DNA of 38,229 bases from Verrucomicrobiota bacterium (GCA_030835305.1 JAURPJ010000007.1:1-38229); one strand, 5' to 3'. Shown: positions 26,001 through 33,643, numbered from the stretch's first letter. Numbers and translations are program-made. Notes: a model not told the origin generated them from the sequence alone.

Positions 26001-26979
26001 CCGCGCCACTCGGCACAAAGAAGTCGATCTTCTTCCAATCTCCGGCTGTCTGCACAGGCGTCACAAAGGACAAATCGATCGGGTAAACCCCGTTTTTTTG
26101 AAACTCAATCTGGTATCCTTCGTCGGAAAGCTTGAGGCGGTAATCAGCCGTCGCCACCGCTTCAACGGGCGCGGCACGCCCTCGAAGAACGGTGAGGGAG
26201 ACGGGCTCCTTGCTCGTGACATAAGCGGCTCCAATCAATCGAAACGAGGCCGAACCCTCTTCTGAAATCACCTCGCCGACGAGTTGGATGTCACGAAGCT
26301 CGACCGGAGCAGGTTGGGCCGCGGAAAGAGAAATACCCGCAGAAATCACAGCACGCTCGGCTGCTGAAAGCTGATCGGTGCCAGCAGCGCTTTTAAGCGT
26401 CACCAAACCCTCTGCAGTGAGCAGTTGATGACGCAGACCTTCAGCCGAAGCCACTGAATAGGTGGCTGCGAATCCACTCGCAGCAGCCGGCCCAAAAGTC
26501 GAAATGGCATGCGAGCCGGGGATTTCGATCGGGCTTCGTTTGAACTGCACCACGAAACCCAGCTGTCTCGTCTTGGGATCCTTTGGGATGAAGTCGAGAA
26601 AGCGGAGTTCCCCTTCCTGCCGTAATGACCAGCTCTTTAAGTCCTCTCCCTTCACCGAAAGGATGGGAGCATTTCCAAGAACCTCAACGGACAAGCGATC
26701 CGCTCCACCCTGCATTACTTCAAATCTAAGATCTGCCGTTTCAATCAATTCTTCGCTTGAAAACGTTGCCGCTGAATTCACCTTGGTCACATAGAACAAC
26801 TTGGGCTTGGGTGCTGGTGCCGGAGCTTCGATCACGATGCGGTGATCCACTTTCTCTGACTTCACTTTCGCCTTTTCGACCTTGGGCGGAGTTTCTTCAG
26901 GAATGGGGGCAGATGTTTCCACCTCCTGCGCCGTGAGCCAAGAACTGAGAATTAGAGTGAGGGCGTAATGGATTTTCAT
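20071..26979 (-). CDS. Giant (2302 aa) exported, membrane-anchored beta-rich protein, apparent fusion
   Basis: I do not recognise a named family. The N-terminus MKIHYALTLILSSWLTAQ is a signal peptide, followed by a Lys/Pro/Ala linker. Residues 60-1030 are beta-rich; about 1039-1190 hold several transmembrane helices; 1200-1230 is an acidic then Pro/Gly linker. Residues 1231-1253 (ATALLLIGLFTAFGSISAEA) look like a second, internal signal peptide; 1255-2270 is again beta-rich with a helical part near 2090-2190; a final helix lies at about 2274-2294. Recurring modules of about 100 residues occur near 95-192, 414-512, 584-686, 1446-1550 and 1622-1725. It is the last gene of the sigma-VWA unit, 79 bases after the VWA gene. 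A role in envelope structure or sensing is inferred from topology and neighbours only. Confidence 0.75.
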   Translation of the reverse strand: MKIHYALTLILSSWLTAQEVETSAPIPEETPPKVEKAKVKSEKVDHRIVIEAPAPAPKPKLFYVTKVNSAATFSSEELIETADLRFEVMQGGADRLSVEVLGNAPILSVKGEDLKSWSLRQEGELRFLDFIPKDPKTRQLGFVVQFKRSPIEIPGSHAISTFGPAAASGFAATYSVASAEGLRHQLLTAEGLVTLKSAAGTDQLSAAERAVISAGISLSAAQPAPVELRDIQLVGEVISEEGSASFRLIGAAYVTSKEPVSLTVLRGRAAPVEAVATADYRLKLSDEGYQIEFQKNGVYPIDLSFVTPVQTAGDWKKIDFFVPSGAVVPITLKGINPTAVFDAALPVSPMANESGHAAFLPATGKCLFAWQPERKTSDGKLFFTSEAMGEISIGAGLLRQMTSLTVKTLQGSLPSLNVQLAGAGEVLAVEGENVLSWQVTEKRVLEIVLSRPVSKEASFIVRSQSAVDALPVKTEPLRLTPVGAVRHSGFFRVYNRGAVRIEVMNPTGLTQLSPDQYPEATQLPETIRQVFHYRYPSANRSFSVSAERVKPEITVSQNLVYELTETDRVLRADLELEIREAGIREWEFYGPSDYSVVSLTGADVSDYVVSDPEKGMRRLKVIFGKEVSGRRLVKVHLEKNEPAKAGAWDLPSFEYPVSTVVGGELGVSAAPGFRVNPDKVEGLAEMPLARLLTRGPNLQQAFRIRSDKWSAGMKVVALSQNVQVDCYHFYSLQEGTAYVSVLLNYFVTGAPVSEWKLTVPAEVENLGVDGQDIRDYRNTEGVLIVPLHRPVMGAYQLLVTYEQNAGEAIALGGVTAEEVQAERGFIQVVSPGQVELTEINGDKKLQQLDPLELPAEYQLMSNAPTLKAWQYQLRPFELVAGVSWFERGETARQVVEYAEIESRIARDGGVVTVSNFDVRTRNGQELKLSAPEGLKIRDVSVNGKQVTLRAAGDLFLIPLPDSVSPNLPVKVTVHSSKEGKEGSAGVRLLTPMLHDTTQLMTRWEVTPDTGYQLKPEIATGLNLSTIFTLEDGFSWIENKALLSFGILVLAWILGSLIMRIRAGVSMIGAALVLFAAAGAFHLASQGSQQHVELPDVLEYNAPVKAPDTLLGITVSHVEKGLLNASHPGLLVIVASFVLVVLAFNWRAKHDLLLVVAAFGFSYGSLSQVGGAGWFFSGLGIVILMLWWFAARRCLDVWKEVFTREEDDFEIDDGSDEEADGPEPGPTPGPKGAATALLLIGLFTAFGSISAEAQEQGTDVIKAGDLIEEMWEIKGRRLSSEGNIQVSGKAGERFLLVQAPATLTRFEGENLRVVTEGGNYLVIPTADGKFKATFAYQAPAGLVTKGVPVLTGLAAVRKLSISYEAAGWSIDSSSAVRTKTLGGKGSSARLWLAPEENARVILSPKARDVAAEASRFFTEVDDLFVPGPGVVDGRHRIKIRPAQGQVKQLVLTVPEGFTVSDVSSKLVGPWRFDPSKRLLTVELAPFQSRPFYIDVETQRALAELPVEVSLSPMKVQGAAGEVGMLALAFGKEAQLDRDESEGLSPVNLADFSSSLIPRDREGKLLASLQKVYRYSEAAASLKIKVAPVSPEVRVDSKQRLSFGEERTVLAVELSAAITRAGVFRLSFPLPKGFEVESLTGAALNHWVELEEEGNRSIMMNLNGKTMGTQQFSLVLSASTPVLPVKKWFVPKVALHEASRQSGQLVVVPGRGIQLSVATRKDLSALDPRSVGGSQPGSLAFRLLQKSWELSLSVDQLEPSLAAQVLNDVELREKRSRSRVDLILQVDHASIKELEVMLPILSEIDARTVRVSGGEVRDIVYIEENRWQIRFKRRVIGSVPLRVEFEQTITTSMVNPVRVVLARQQETYLALRPGARLRLEPVGVSDWDLVDWSVLPKALFQLDRSGAPAQFLRSTQKSGGVPVSLSRHSVVAGSKMRVVSGSLLTVLSPGGELMNQAELGIETLQRGSLTLTLPEKSRLFGVLVNEESVLVVQVGDSYRFQVTGDTAGDNKDFAKVRFTYATSLDSLNVKNLKLQAFKIGEPLENISWTISLPEGYALSDSTGDLDHNKTNSLGELSRKQYRDLVSIRYREKEQISLGRLNKATEFFKSGDQINGNIALGQVYDQGNLDAASNEDVRVKMENVAKQNAIIGLNTRLQRLYVDNEGAELAVPQSQNDQIQAAMRANPVFTNGSLNVGQDDFQNIIQGNNAEVNRVHKTIASKWVRNQRIAEPVGQMIDPVIPAHGESLVFTRMIQVDGEEALELDLELKTQKSETRWGGQILIFVLILICLLFGWRLAKHASSPS

Positions 26980-27058
26980 GAGATTTTAAAAAGGAGTGGC
27001 GCTCTCCAGAGCGATAAAAGTGATAGCATGGACGCTTGGGGATCCGTCCTTCCGTGAT

Positions 27059-30000
27059 TTAGTCACCAGCTTGCTGAAGCATGGTTTGAAATTCGTTGAA
27101 ACGGGCTTGATGGGCGAAGCTTGGTTTCAGGACCTGCGTCTCCTGACGTAGTCGCTTGAGTTCCACCCGATCCCCGACCGGGCTACCCTTGAGTTTCTCG
27201 GCAAAGAGCGCGGCGACGCTGGCGAGGCGTAACCTTGGATCAGCCTTCGAGAAAAACGCAACTTCAGCCTGATAAGGAATCGTCCAGGTTCGCTCGACCA
27301 TTTGATTGCTGGAGATATCGAAAAACCGAACCGAAATCGTTCCAATATCTCCACGACCTTCTGGCATTGGTTCGAAGTGATAAAGAGCAACTCCGCTTTC
27401 CTCGGCTGCCATTTCAGCGGCGTCGACAGAATCGTTTCGAAAATCCTCTTTCTTCAACTTGTGCTTCTCAAACCCATAGATTTTGAAGGTCGAGACCCGG
27501 TCCGGATTGAAGAGGACCTGCACCTTCACGTTCTTGGCAGCCGGACGAAGAGCTCCCGCGATCTGTCGGGCAAAGCCATCGTCGGCATCTTCGGGGCGAT
27601 CCAGAAAATAATAACGGCCGTCCCCTTGTTTGGTAAGAGAACTCAACACGTCATCATTGAGTCCATCCGCCCCAACACCACAGGCATCGAAGGCAATGTC
27701 AGCGCGTCGCATCGACTCCACTTGTTTTGCAAGATTCACGGGCTTGGCGTCACCCAAATTGGCGGCGCCATCGGTGAGCAAAATGATGCGATTCTGCGCA
27801 CCCTTCACGAACTGCTGTTTGGCCAACTGCAAACCGGTCGAAAGAGCTCCCTCAAGATTCGTTCCACCTTCGGTGAGCGGATTCGCGACAAAGCCTGCAA
27901 GCTTCGCGACTTCATTCCCCTTCACCCGCTCCGCCAAGAGCCGCGTTGTTCTGGCAAAGCCCACGAGCGTGACTTCGTCATTGGGATTCAATTGCGCGGC
28001 GAGCAGGGCAAAAGCCTTTTGCACACTCTCGGCCCGGTCGGCCCGCTCCATCGATCCGCTTTGATCAAGGAGTATGGTGAGCCGCAGTGGCGTCGCCGCA
28101 TTCCGCCCAAGCGAAGCGGTGCTCATGGAAACCCTCATCAGATTTCGCTGCTGCATGAAAGGATGGGAACCCTGCTCGATCTCACAGGAAATCTTCTCGT
28201 TCTGCGTCGGCTTGGCGTCGTCGTAGCTGAGCGCATTGACAAACTCTTCCGGGCGAACCTTCGAGGCGTCAGGCCAGGTCCCCTTGCTCAAGGCGGCCTT
28301 CGCCAATTTGAAGGAAACATCACTGACATTGAGGGAAAATGTGGAATCCGTTTTCTCTTTTGTTGAGGTTTCAAAGGATGCGACAACAGGCGCTTGCTTG
28401 GGGGTAATCGGCTTGCTTTTCGGAGAAATTTTCTTGAGCTTTGCAACTTCTTTCGCCGAGCCCATGTCTTCTCCCAACAACCACTCTGCTTGGCGCGTTT
28501 TCATCTTTTTCTCAGCAAATTTTTCGGCAGCCTCTACGATGCCATTCAACAATTCCAGATTAGTGGAAGTGTTACGGGCGATCAAAATATTGTCATCGCC
28601 AAGAAAGCTTGCCGAGGCGTTTTGAGGAAAAGAAATACCCTGCTCTTTAAGAACAGTTTTAAACGATTTCCCATTCGCCGTCGCTTCGCGGATCTCGTGC
28701 GCAACCTCGGGAGAGATATCCCATCGACGTTGCTTCACATCCGCATCAGCACCATCGGTGATCGGAAGAAGGATCACCCCATTCTCATCAACCTTGTAAC
28801 GAAGCTTCGCCTCATCAGCGATATGCTGGAGCGCGATTCGGGCCGGCACATTCTTGAGCTCGAGATTCTTGATCTTATTCCTGGAGAGATCCAGAGAAGC
28901 ACCAAAACCCTCTTCCCCGTTCGTCGTCAAAGTTCCCGGTGAAACCACCCGAATATCAATCCCTTTCCGGGCTCCGTTCCGGGGTGTGGAGTCCAGTTCA
29001 CGGGTCCGTGATTCGATGAACTCGATAGCTTCTTTTACGGTCACATTGTCTAGTTTAACCTCTGGGATAATGACTTGGTTGAGCCGGTCGAGGTTTTCAT
29101 TTGCTTTCACTTGATTGTCAGAAAACTCTCCGTAAAGCGGAATTGCTTCCGCTTCCACCAGACTCAATTGCGCCTGTTTATCTTGATCTTCAACCTCTCC
29201 GGCAAAGGGATCTGGATCGACTATTTTTTGATCCTCCTTTGCTGAGAATGGATCCGAATCATCGTCATTCGTCTCGAAAAAATTAGACTGCCCCCCCTTC
29301 ACCCCAGAGAATGGATCGTTTGCGACGAGACCATCAGCATCTTCGTCCTGAGTGGCGGGAAGCTTCCAAGCCTTATCCACCTTCATCAACATTTCGGCCC
29401 GAGTCTGATCATAGGCGGCGCGATACTTGGCGACTGCTGACTCATAGTCGCTATAGGAGTAGGCTTGCCTGCCTCCAATCAAGCGTTTACCTGCAATCTC
29501 TACGCCATCCTCGCGCCGCATGATTTCCTGCGCGAGAAGCTCCAGCCCGCCTGTTGACGCTTCCTCGGCGGGCTCCTCTTCGACCTCCCTTCCCCGGGAA
29601 ATTGATTCAACTGCCTTGCGCTGAGCAATTCCGGGGTGCGACTCATCGCTCTCGATTTCATCAACAGCTACCTGGGCTCTACGTGCTGGCATAGAAACAC
29701 CACCGGGATTTTGCCCATCGTTTGGAATCGCCAATCCATCAGCCGCGACTCCTCCGTCCACCACACCAGCTTTAGCAGTAAAGCGAGTCCTCGTTGTGGA
29801 AAATCCCTCTGAATCTTGGCCGGAATCCCGGTTTACGGACTCCGCGACAGGAGTCGCTGCGGACAAGGGGAAACGGAAACCCAATTTCTTGGCGCTTGCA
29901 TCAGCTGGTCTGCCACCGGCATCTTCGTCACGTCCATTATTATCCTTTGCCTTACCTTCTGCGAAATCCTTCCCGGCCTTCCGTCCGCTCTCTCTCGTGG

Positions 30001-31150
30001 TGATTCTGTGATCTTTTTCTCCGAGATCAGAGATCAAACTCTTATTTTTTTCTCGGGACGCCACACTTCTTTCTTCCTCATCAAATCGGAAAGACTCCGA
30101 CTTGTTGGCATCCGTCAATTCGAAGTCCCAAGTAGCCTCATCATCATTCAACTCGCGTCCCTCCACGACAGCGTCACCAAGAGCCGCGGCGTTGGGACGT
30201 GCGAGCGGAAGATTTTCTCCGCCTCCACCAGCAATAACGCCGCCACCAACACCTCCGCCAGATGCGAAACCATCGCCAAAATCAGAAACCGGATCCGGAA
30301 TAGCAACCGGAGGTGCCGGGACCGCGGCAGGAGAACTTGTATTCGACGCGATCGCCTTACTCATGACAGCTTTTGGAGCTGGGGGTTTCCCCGCGAACCC
30401 ACCCGATGAAGCTTCACTACTCTCAACCATCGCAGGAAGTTCTTTCATAACCGTAGGGACAGAAACCGAGCCCCCGTTGGGAATTACCACTGCATCGTTC
30501 CCAGACGAAAGAGCGCTATTCAACCCTGCGTTCGCATGAGCCGCCTCTTGTTTTTGGGAAATGGCATCTTGCTTTTTCCACGGGGTATTTGCCTCCGGGG
30601 TAACGAGCTCTTTCTTATCGTTCCCTCTCTGAGCACTTTCCTCAACTGATTTGAAGGCGCTTTCGAAATTGGCAGACCCCGCAGAAAGGTCGATCTCTCC
30701 TTTCGATTTCTCGTCCTGTTCAGTTTCCGCGAGTGCCGTCATCCGGGCTAACTCTTTCTCCGATCCCAGTGGTTGGCTTAGCACCAAAATCACAAGCGTG
30801 AGCACGAGGCAGGCCGCACAGGTGTAAATCAATCGTCGTTGGGCGATTCTCGAAATCCGCTTCCGCCTCGCCTCCACCGTCTCACGGCGCTTCCTCTCAT
30901 CGATTTTGGCCAGAATCCTTCCCCGCCTGACATCCGATAGTTTCCACTCCGACTCATCCTGCTCCCGGTGAGCTTCCGACACGATGCCGTCAATTTTCTC
31001 CAGGCCTCTCCGATAAGCCTTGAGCTCCGGCCTCTCCGAGATCAATCGCTCAAGCTCTTCAGCTTCAAAGGCAGAAGCTTCGCCAAGAACCAGAGCTACG
31101 ATGCGAGCTTCCAGCTCGGGCTCGATATAGGTTTGAAGATCATCGTTCAT
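27059..31150 (-). CDS. 1363-aa membrane protein: anti-sigma-like N-terminus, STN-like domain, YfbK-type VWA domain
   Basis: Residues 1-105 are charged and helical, like a cytoplasmic anti-sigma region, with one transmembrane helix at about 107-126. Residues 130-690 are low complexity (Ser, Gly, Pro, Asp, Glu; a GGGVGGGV stretch near 298-305). Residues about 696-800 (VKLDNVTVKEAIEFIE, VPARIALQHIADEAKL) resemble the STN domain of secretins and FecA-type receptors. About 920-1020 is a YfbK N-terminal-like region; 1024-1190 is a VWA domain with an intact MIDAS (DQSGS at 1029-1033, GGTN near 1095-1098, LTDG near 1125-1128); 1190-1363 is DUF3520-like. I chose ATG 31150, 12 bases after the sigma factor stop, over the TTG at 31162. 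It probably controls or is controlled by the sigma factor; ligand unknown. Confidence 0.8.
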   Translation of the reverse strand: MNDDLQTYIEPELEARIVALVLGEASAFEAEELERLISERPELKAYRRGLEKIDGIVSEAHREQDESEWKLSDVRRGRILAKIDERKRRETVEARRKRISRIAQRRLIYTCAACLVLTLVILVLSQPLGSEKELARMTALAETEQDEKSKGEIDLSAGSANFESAFKSVEESAQRGNDKKELVTPEANTPWKKQDAISQKQEAAHANAGLNSALSSGNDAVVIPNGGSVSVPTVMKELPAMVESSEASSGGFAGKPPAPKAVMSKAIASNTSSPAAVPAPPVAIPDPVSDFGDGFASGGGVGGGVIAGGGGENLPLARPNAAALGDAVVEGRELNDDEATWDFELTDANKSESFRFDEEERSVASREKNKSLISDLGEKDHRITTRESGRKAGKDFAEGKAKDNNGRDEDAGGRPADASAKKLGFRFPLSAATPVAESVNRDSGQDSEGFSTTRTRFTAKAGVVDGGVAADGLAIPNDGQNPGGVSMPARRAQVAVDEIESDESHPGIAQRKAVESISRGREVEEEPAEEASTGGLELLAQEIMRREDGVEIAGKRLIGGRQAYSYSDYESAVAKYRAAYDQTRAEMLMKVDKAWKLPATQDEDADGLVANDPFSGVKGGQSNFFETNDDDSDPFSAKEDQKIVDPDPFAGEVEDQDKQAQLSLVEAEAIPLYGEFSDNQVKANENLDRLNQVIIPEVKLDNVTVKEAIEFIESRTRELDSTPRNGARKGIDIRVVSPGTLTTNGEEGFGASLDLSRNKIKNLELKNVPARIALQHIADEAKLRYKVDENGVILLPITDGADADVKQRRWDISPEVAHEIREATANGKSFKTVLKEQGISFPQNASASFLGDDNILIARNTSTNLELLNGIVEAAEKFAEKKMKTRQAEWLLGEDMGSAKEVAKLKKISPKSKPITPKQAPVVASFETSTKEKTDSTFSLNVSDVSFKLAKAALSKGTWPDASKVRPEEFVNALSYDDAKPTQNEKISCEIEQGSHPFMQQRNLMRVSMSTASLGRNAATPLRLTILLDQSGSMERADRAESVQKAFALLAAQLNPNDEVTLVGFARTTRLLAERVKGNEVAKLAGFVANPLTEGGTNLEGALSTGLQLAKQQFVKGAQNRIILLTDGAANLGDAKPVNLAKQVESMRRADIAFDACGVGADGLNDDVLSSLTKQGDGRYYFLDRPEDADDGFARQIAGALRPAAKNVKVQVLFNPDRVSTFKIYGFEKHKLKKEDFRNDSVDAAEMAAEESGVALYHFEPMPEGRGDIGTISVRFFDISSNQMVERTWTIPYQAEVAFFSKADPRLRLASVAALFAEKLKGSPVGDRVELKRLRQETQVLKPSFAHQARFNEFQTMLQQAGD

Positions 31151-31162
31151 ATCCGTGTGCAA

Positions 31163-31690
31163 TTAAAGGTGGCTGATCCCGGACTTGCGCAGTCGCTCGC
31201 CGAGATCTTTGAGTAAGTGGTGGAGCCGGTATCCGACGTTGCCGACGCTCATCTCGAGCTTGTCGGCTATTTCCTGATATTTGAGGCCCTGAAAATACTT
31301 CATCCGGACCATCGACTGGTCGCGTTCTTCCATTTCGGAGACAAGCATCTGGATCATTCCGACTGCTTCGAGCCGACCGAGTTCATCATCAGGCCGCTCG
31401 AGAGCTGATTCACGTTCGCCCGGCGATTCATCGAGCGTCTCACGGTTATTCTTCCGAAGAATGTTGAACGAAAAATTCCGCACACAGCGAAAGAGCCATG
31501 CACGGGGAATTTCAACCTCGTCCCAGTGTTGGTGGAGCTTCAGAAAAGCGTCTTGCACGACTTCCTCGGCGAGTTCGCGTCGCCCAAGCAAACCGAAGGC
31601 ATAGCGGAGCAGCGGGCTTTCCTCTTCGGAAAAGACCTCTTCAAGAGACCGCCGGGTCACCGGAGAGGTCATTTTACCGGGTAGGCGCAT
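31163..31690 (-). CDS. ECF-type sigma-70 family RNA polymerase sigma factor
   Basis: About 175 residues with the two ECF domains: sigma2 (SPLLRYAFGLLGRRELAEEVVQ, then AWLFRCVRNFSFNILRK for the -10 melting region) and sigma4 (MVRMKYFQGLKYQEIADKLEMSVGNV, a helix-turn-helix for the -35 box). The frame is open to a GTG at 31732; ATG 31690 and ATG 31672 are both possible, and no ribosome-binding site decides between them. It heads a three-gene minus-strand unit, with the VWA membrane protein beginning 12 bases after its stop. This arrangement is typical of a sigma factor held by a membrane-bound partner; which genes it controls is unknown. Confidence 0.88.
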   Translation of the reverse strand: MRLPGKMTSPVTRRSLEEVFSEEESPLLRYAFGLLGRRELAEEVVQDAFLKLHQHWDEVEIPRAWLFRCVRNFSFNILRKNNRETLDESPGERESALERPDDELGRLEAVGMIQMLVSEMEERDQSMVRMKYFQGLKYQEIADKLEMSVGNVGYRLHHLLKDLGERLRKSGISHL

Positions 31691-31801
31691 AATCGACGGT
31701 CTTGAGACCTGCTGTGAACTTCCTTGGGACACGGATAGGCATTCTTTTCAATGGCTGCGACACCTCATGAAATGAATCCTTGGAAAAAAAGATAATTTTT
31801 T

Positions 31802-31822
31802 TTTGGAGAGGCGGTCTCCAAA
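31802..31822. other. Perfect 8-bp inverted repeat between oxidoreductase and sigma factor
   Basis: TTTGGAGA and TCTCCAAA flank a 5-base loop (GGCGG on the plus strand). On the minus strand it follows the oxidoreductase stop by 44 bases and precedes an A9-TTATC-T7 stretch. It may end the oxidoreductase transcript or be an operator for the sigma factor gene; the T-run is not directly adjacent, so a standard terminator is uncertain. Confidence 0.4.
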
Positions 31823-31866
31823 CTAGCAATTGCCAGCGTTTGGCGCCCGCATGAACGTTCCCCCCA

Positions 31867-32781
31867 TTATGACTCCACGATTTGCCGCGTGATCTCCAGA
31901 GCGATCGCCAGTGCATCGGCGCCCTGCTCTCCGGTGACCGCTGGAGTCTTGCCATCGCGGACACTTTCCACGAAAGCAGCCAGTTCCAGCTTTAAGGGTT
32001 CATCCTTCTCCACCTCAACTTTCGCTTTCTGAATCGCACCGCCTTCCTTCCAAAACACTTCCCCAGACTGCTCCTGATAGTCGAGCGAAAGATAGCCATC
32101 ATCTTGAAAAACCCGGATTTTTCGGAGTCTTTCGGGGCTGATTCGGCTCGCGGTCACATTGGCAACACAGCCGTTTTCGAACCGAAGCCGCGCATTCGCA
32201 ATGTCCTCGCTCTTCATCAATACTGGCACTCCGACCGCATCGATGCTGGCAACAGGCGATTTGACGAGGTGAAGAATAATCTCGAGATCGTGAATCATGA
32301 GATCCAGGACCACTCCAATATCAATACTCCGGTTGGGAAAAGGCGAAAGCCGATGGGATTCAATGAACTTCGGGTGGTTTAACTTGGCCTCAAGCTCGCG
32401 CATCACCGGGTTGAAGCGCTCGATATGGCCAATTTGCAGGATTCGATCGTTATCCTCGGCAAGCTGGACGAGTTGCCGGGCTTCCTCAACACTCGGAGCA
32501 ATCGGCTTCTCCATCAACACGTGAACCCCGCTCTTGATTAATTCACCACCCACTTCAAGGTGCGCAACCGTGGGAACCGCAACGCTGGCCAAGTCGCAGG
32601 CTTTGGCGAGTGCTTCGAGTGAATCGACCGCTTCGGCACCGAATTCGTCGGCAACGACTTGCGCTCGCTCCAAATCAGCATCATACACAGCCGTTAGCTT
32701 GGTTTCTTCGATAAGAGAGTAACATCTGGCATGATTTCGCCCCATTGATCCTGCACCGGCCACCCCGGCTCGTAAATTCAT
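31867..32781 (-). CDS. Gfo/Idh/MocA family NAD(P)-dependent oxidoreductase
   Basis: A 304-residue dehydrogenase of the Gfo/Idh/MocA superfamily. The dinucleotide-binding loop is GVAGAGSMGRNHAR (about residues 6-19), and the conserved EKPIA motif (Lys92) follows VHVLM. His in DLMIHDLEI lies in the catalytic region. Relatives oxidise sugars and nucleotide sugars, some UDP-N-acetylglucosamine at C3, but the substrate cannot be told here. The frame is open to 32901, but the family start is clearly ATG 32781. It diverges from the ABC operon with a 136-base gap, and lies 176 bases upstream of the sigma factor on the same strand. Confidence 0.87.
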   Translation of the reverse strand: MNLRAGVAGAGSMGRNHARCYSLIEETKLTAVYDADLERAQVVADEFGAEAVDSLEALAKACDLASVAVPTVAHLEVGGELIKSGVHVLMEKPIAPSVEEARQLVQLAEDNDRILQIGHIERFNPVMRELEAKLNHPKFIESHRLSPFPNRSIDIGVVLDLMIHDLEIILHLVKSPVASIDAVGVPVLMKSEDIANARLRFENGCVANVTASRISPERLRKIRVFQDDGYLSLDYQEQSGEVFWKEGGAIQKAKVEVEKDEPLKLELAAFVESVRDGKTPAVTGEQGADALAIALEITRQIVES

Positions 32782-32917
32782 GATAAAAGGGTTCGCAGAT
32801 CGGCCGAAAATTACCAGCGAACTTTCCTCTTGAAAAAATTCATCTAACAATAAAATTCCTAAACAAGTTTGAGCAGCTCGACGCTTAAAACGTGCATACA
32901 ATGAATCCTATCAACCC

Positions 32918-33643
32918 ATGATTGAAGTTACCGGTCTCACAAAGCGTTTCGGCCCAAAGGTGGCCGTCGACGATCTCTCGTTCTCAGTCAAAAAGGGCGA
33001 AGTCCTTGGCTTTCTCGGGCCCAATGGTGCCGGAAAGTCCACCACCATGCGAATGGTGACAGGATTTCTACCCGTCACCGCCGGCGAAGTGGCGATTTGC
33101 GACATCTCGATGATCGCCAATCCGCAGGAGGCAAAGCGAAAAATCGGCTACCTTCCCGAGTCGGCTCCGCTCTATAACGATATGACAGTGCAAGGGTTTC
33201 TGAAGTTCTGCGCTTCCATGCGAGGGCTTGGCGGAGCCACCCGACGGGCAGCGGTCGTAAAGTCAATCGAAACATGTTTCCTCGAAAACGTGGCCCGCCA
33301 ATCCATCGGCACCCTTTCCAAGGGATACCGCCACCGCACCTGCCTCGCGCAGTCCCTTTTGCACGACCCGGAAGTCCTCGTTCTTGATGAACCGACTGAC
33401 GGTCTCGACCCCAATCAAAAACTGGAAGTTCGTAAACTCATCAAGAACCTCGGAAAGGAGAAGGCCATTCTATTCTCGACCCACATTCTTGAGGAAGTCA
33501 CCGCAGCCTGCACCCGCGCGGTAATTGTCGACCAGGGTGCCATCGTGGCCGACGGAACCCCGAAAGAACTCGAAGCCCAAGGAGACGGATCGCTTTACGA
33601 CCTCTTCCACAAGGTTACCAGCTTTGAAACTCCGGCCGCTTAA
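32918..33643 (+). CDS. ABC transporter ATP-binding protein (GldA-like)
   Basis: A 241-residue ABC ATPase. Walker A is GPNGAGKST (34-42), the signature is a variant LSKGYRHR (about 133-140) instead of LSGGQ, and Walker B is VLVLDEPT (153-160), followed by DGLDPNQ and the switch His in STHILEE. The LSKGxxxR signature is common in GldA/CcmA-like and multidrug/Nod-type exporters. It is the first gene of a four-gene plus-strand operon with a permease, a GldG-like protein and a DUF4340 protein. Gliding is known only for Bacteroidetes homologues; the cargo here is unknown. Confidence 0.9.
   Translation: MIEVTGLTKRFGPKVAVDDLSFSVKKGEVLGFLGPNGAGKSTTMRMVTGFLPVTAGEVAICDISMIANPQEAKRKIGYLPESAPLYNDMTVQGFLKFCASMRGLGGATRRAAVVKSIETCFLENVARQSIGTLSKGYRHRTCLAQSLLHDPEVLVLDEPTDGLDPNQKLEVRKLIKNLGKEKAILFSTHILEEVTAACTRAVIVDQGAIVADGTPKELEAQGDGSLYDLFHKVTSFETPAA

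Noticed and set aside
27000-27013. CGCTCT-CC-AGAGCG inverted repeat between VWA and giant genes
   Set aside because: Short stem with a 2-base loop and no T-run directly after; not enough for a terminator, and the two genes look co-transcribed.
27302-28366. 354-codon plus-strand open frame opposite the VWA gene
   Set aside because: Antisense to the VWA domain with its intact MIDAS residues; the frame has no recognisable domain and exists because of codon bias on the other strand.
29820-30560. Low-complexity region of the VWA gene as a possible tandem DNA repeat
   Set aside because: The protein is biased in composition, but I see no repeated DNA unit; it reads as a disordered linker.
31698-31709. 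GGTCT-TG-AGACC inverted repeat just before the sigma factor start
   Set aside because: Only 5-bp arms with a 2-base loop; too short to claim as an operator without a second site or conservation.
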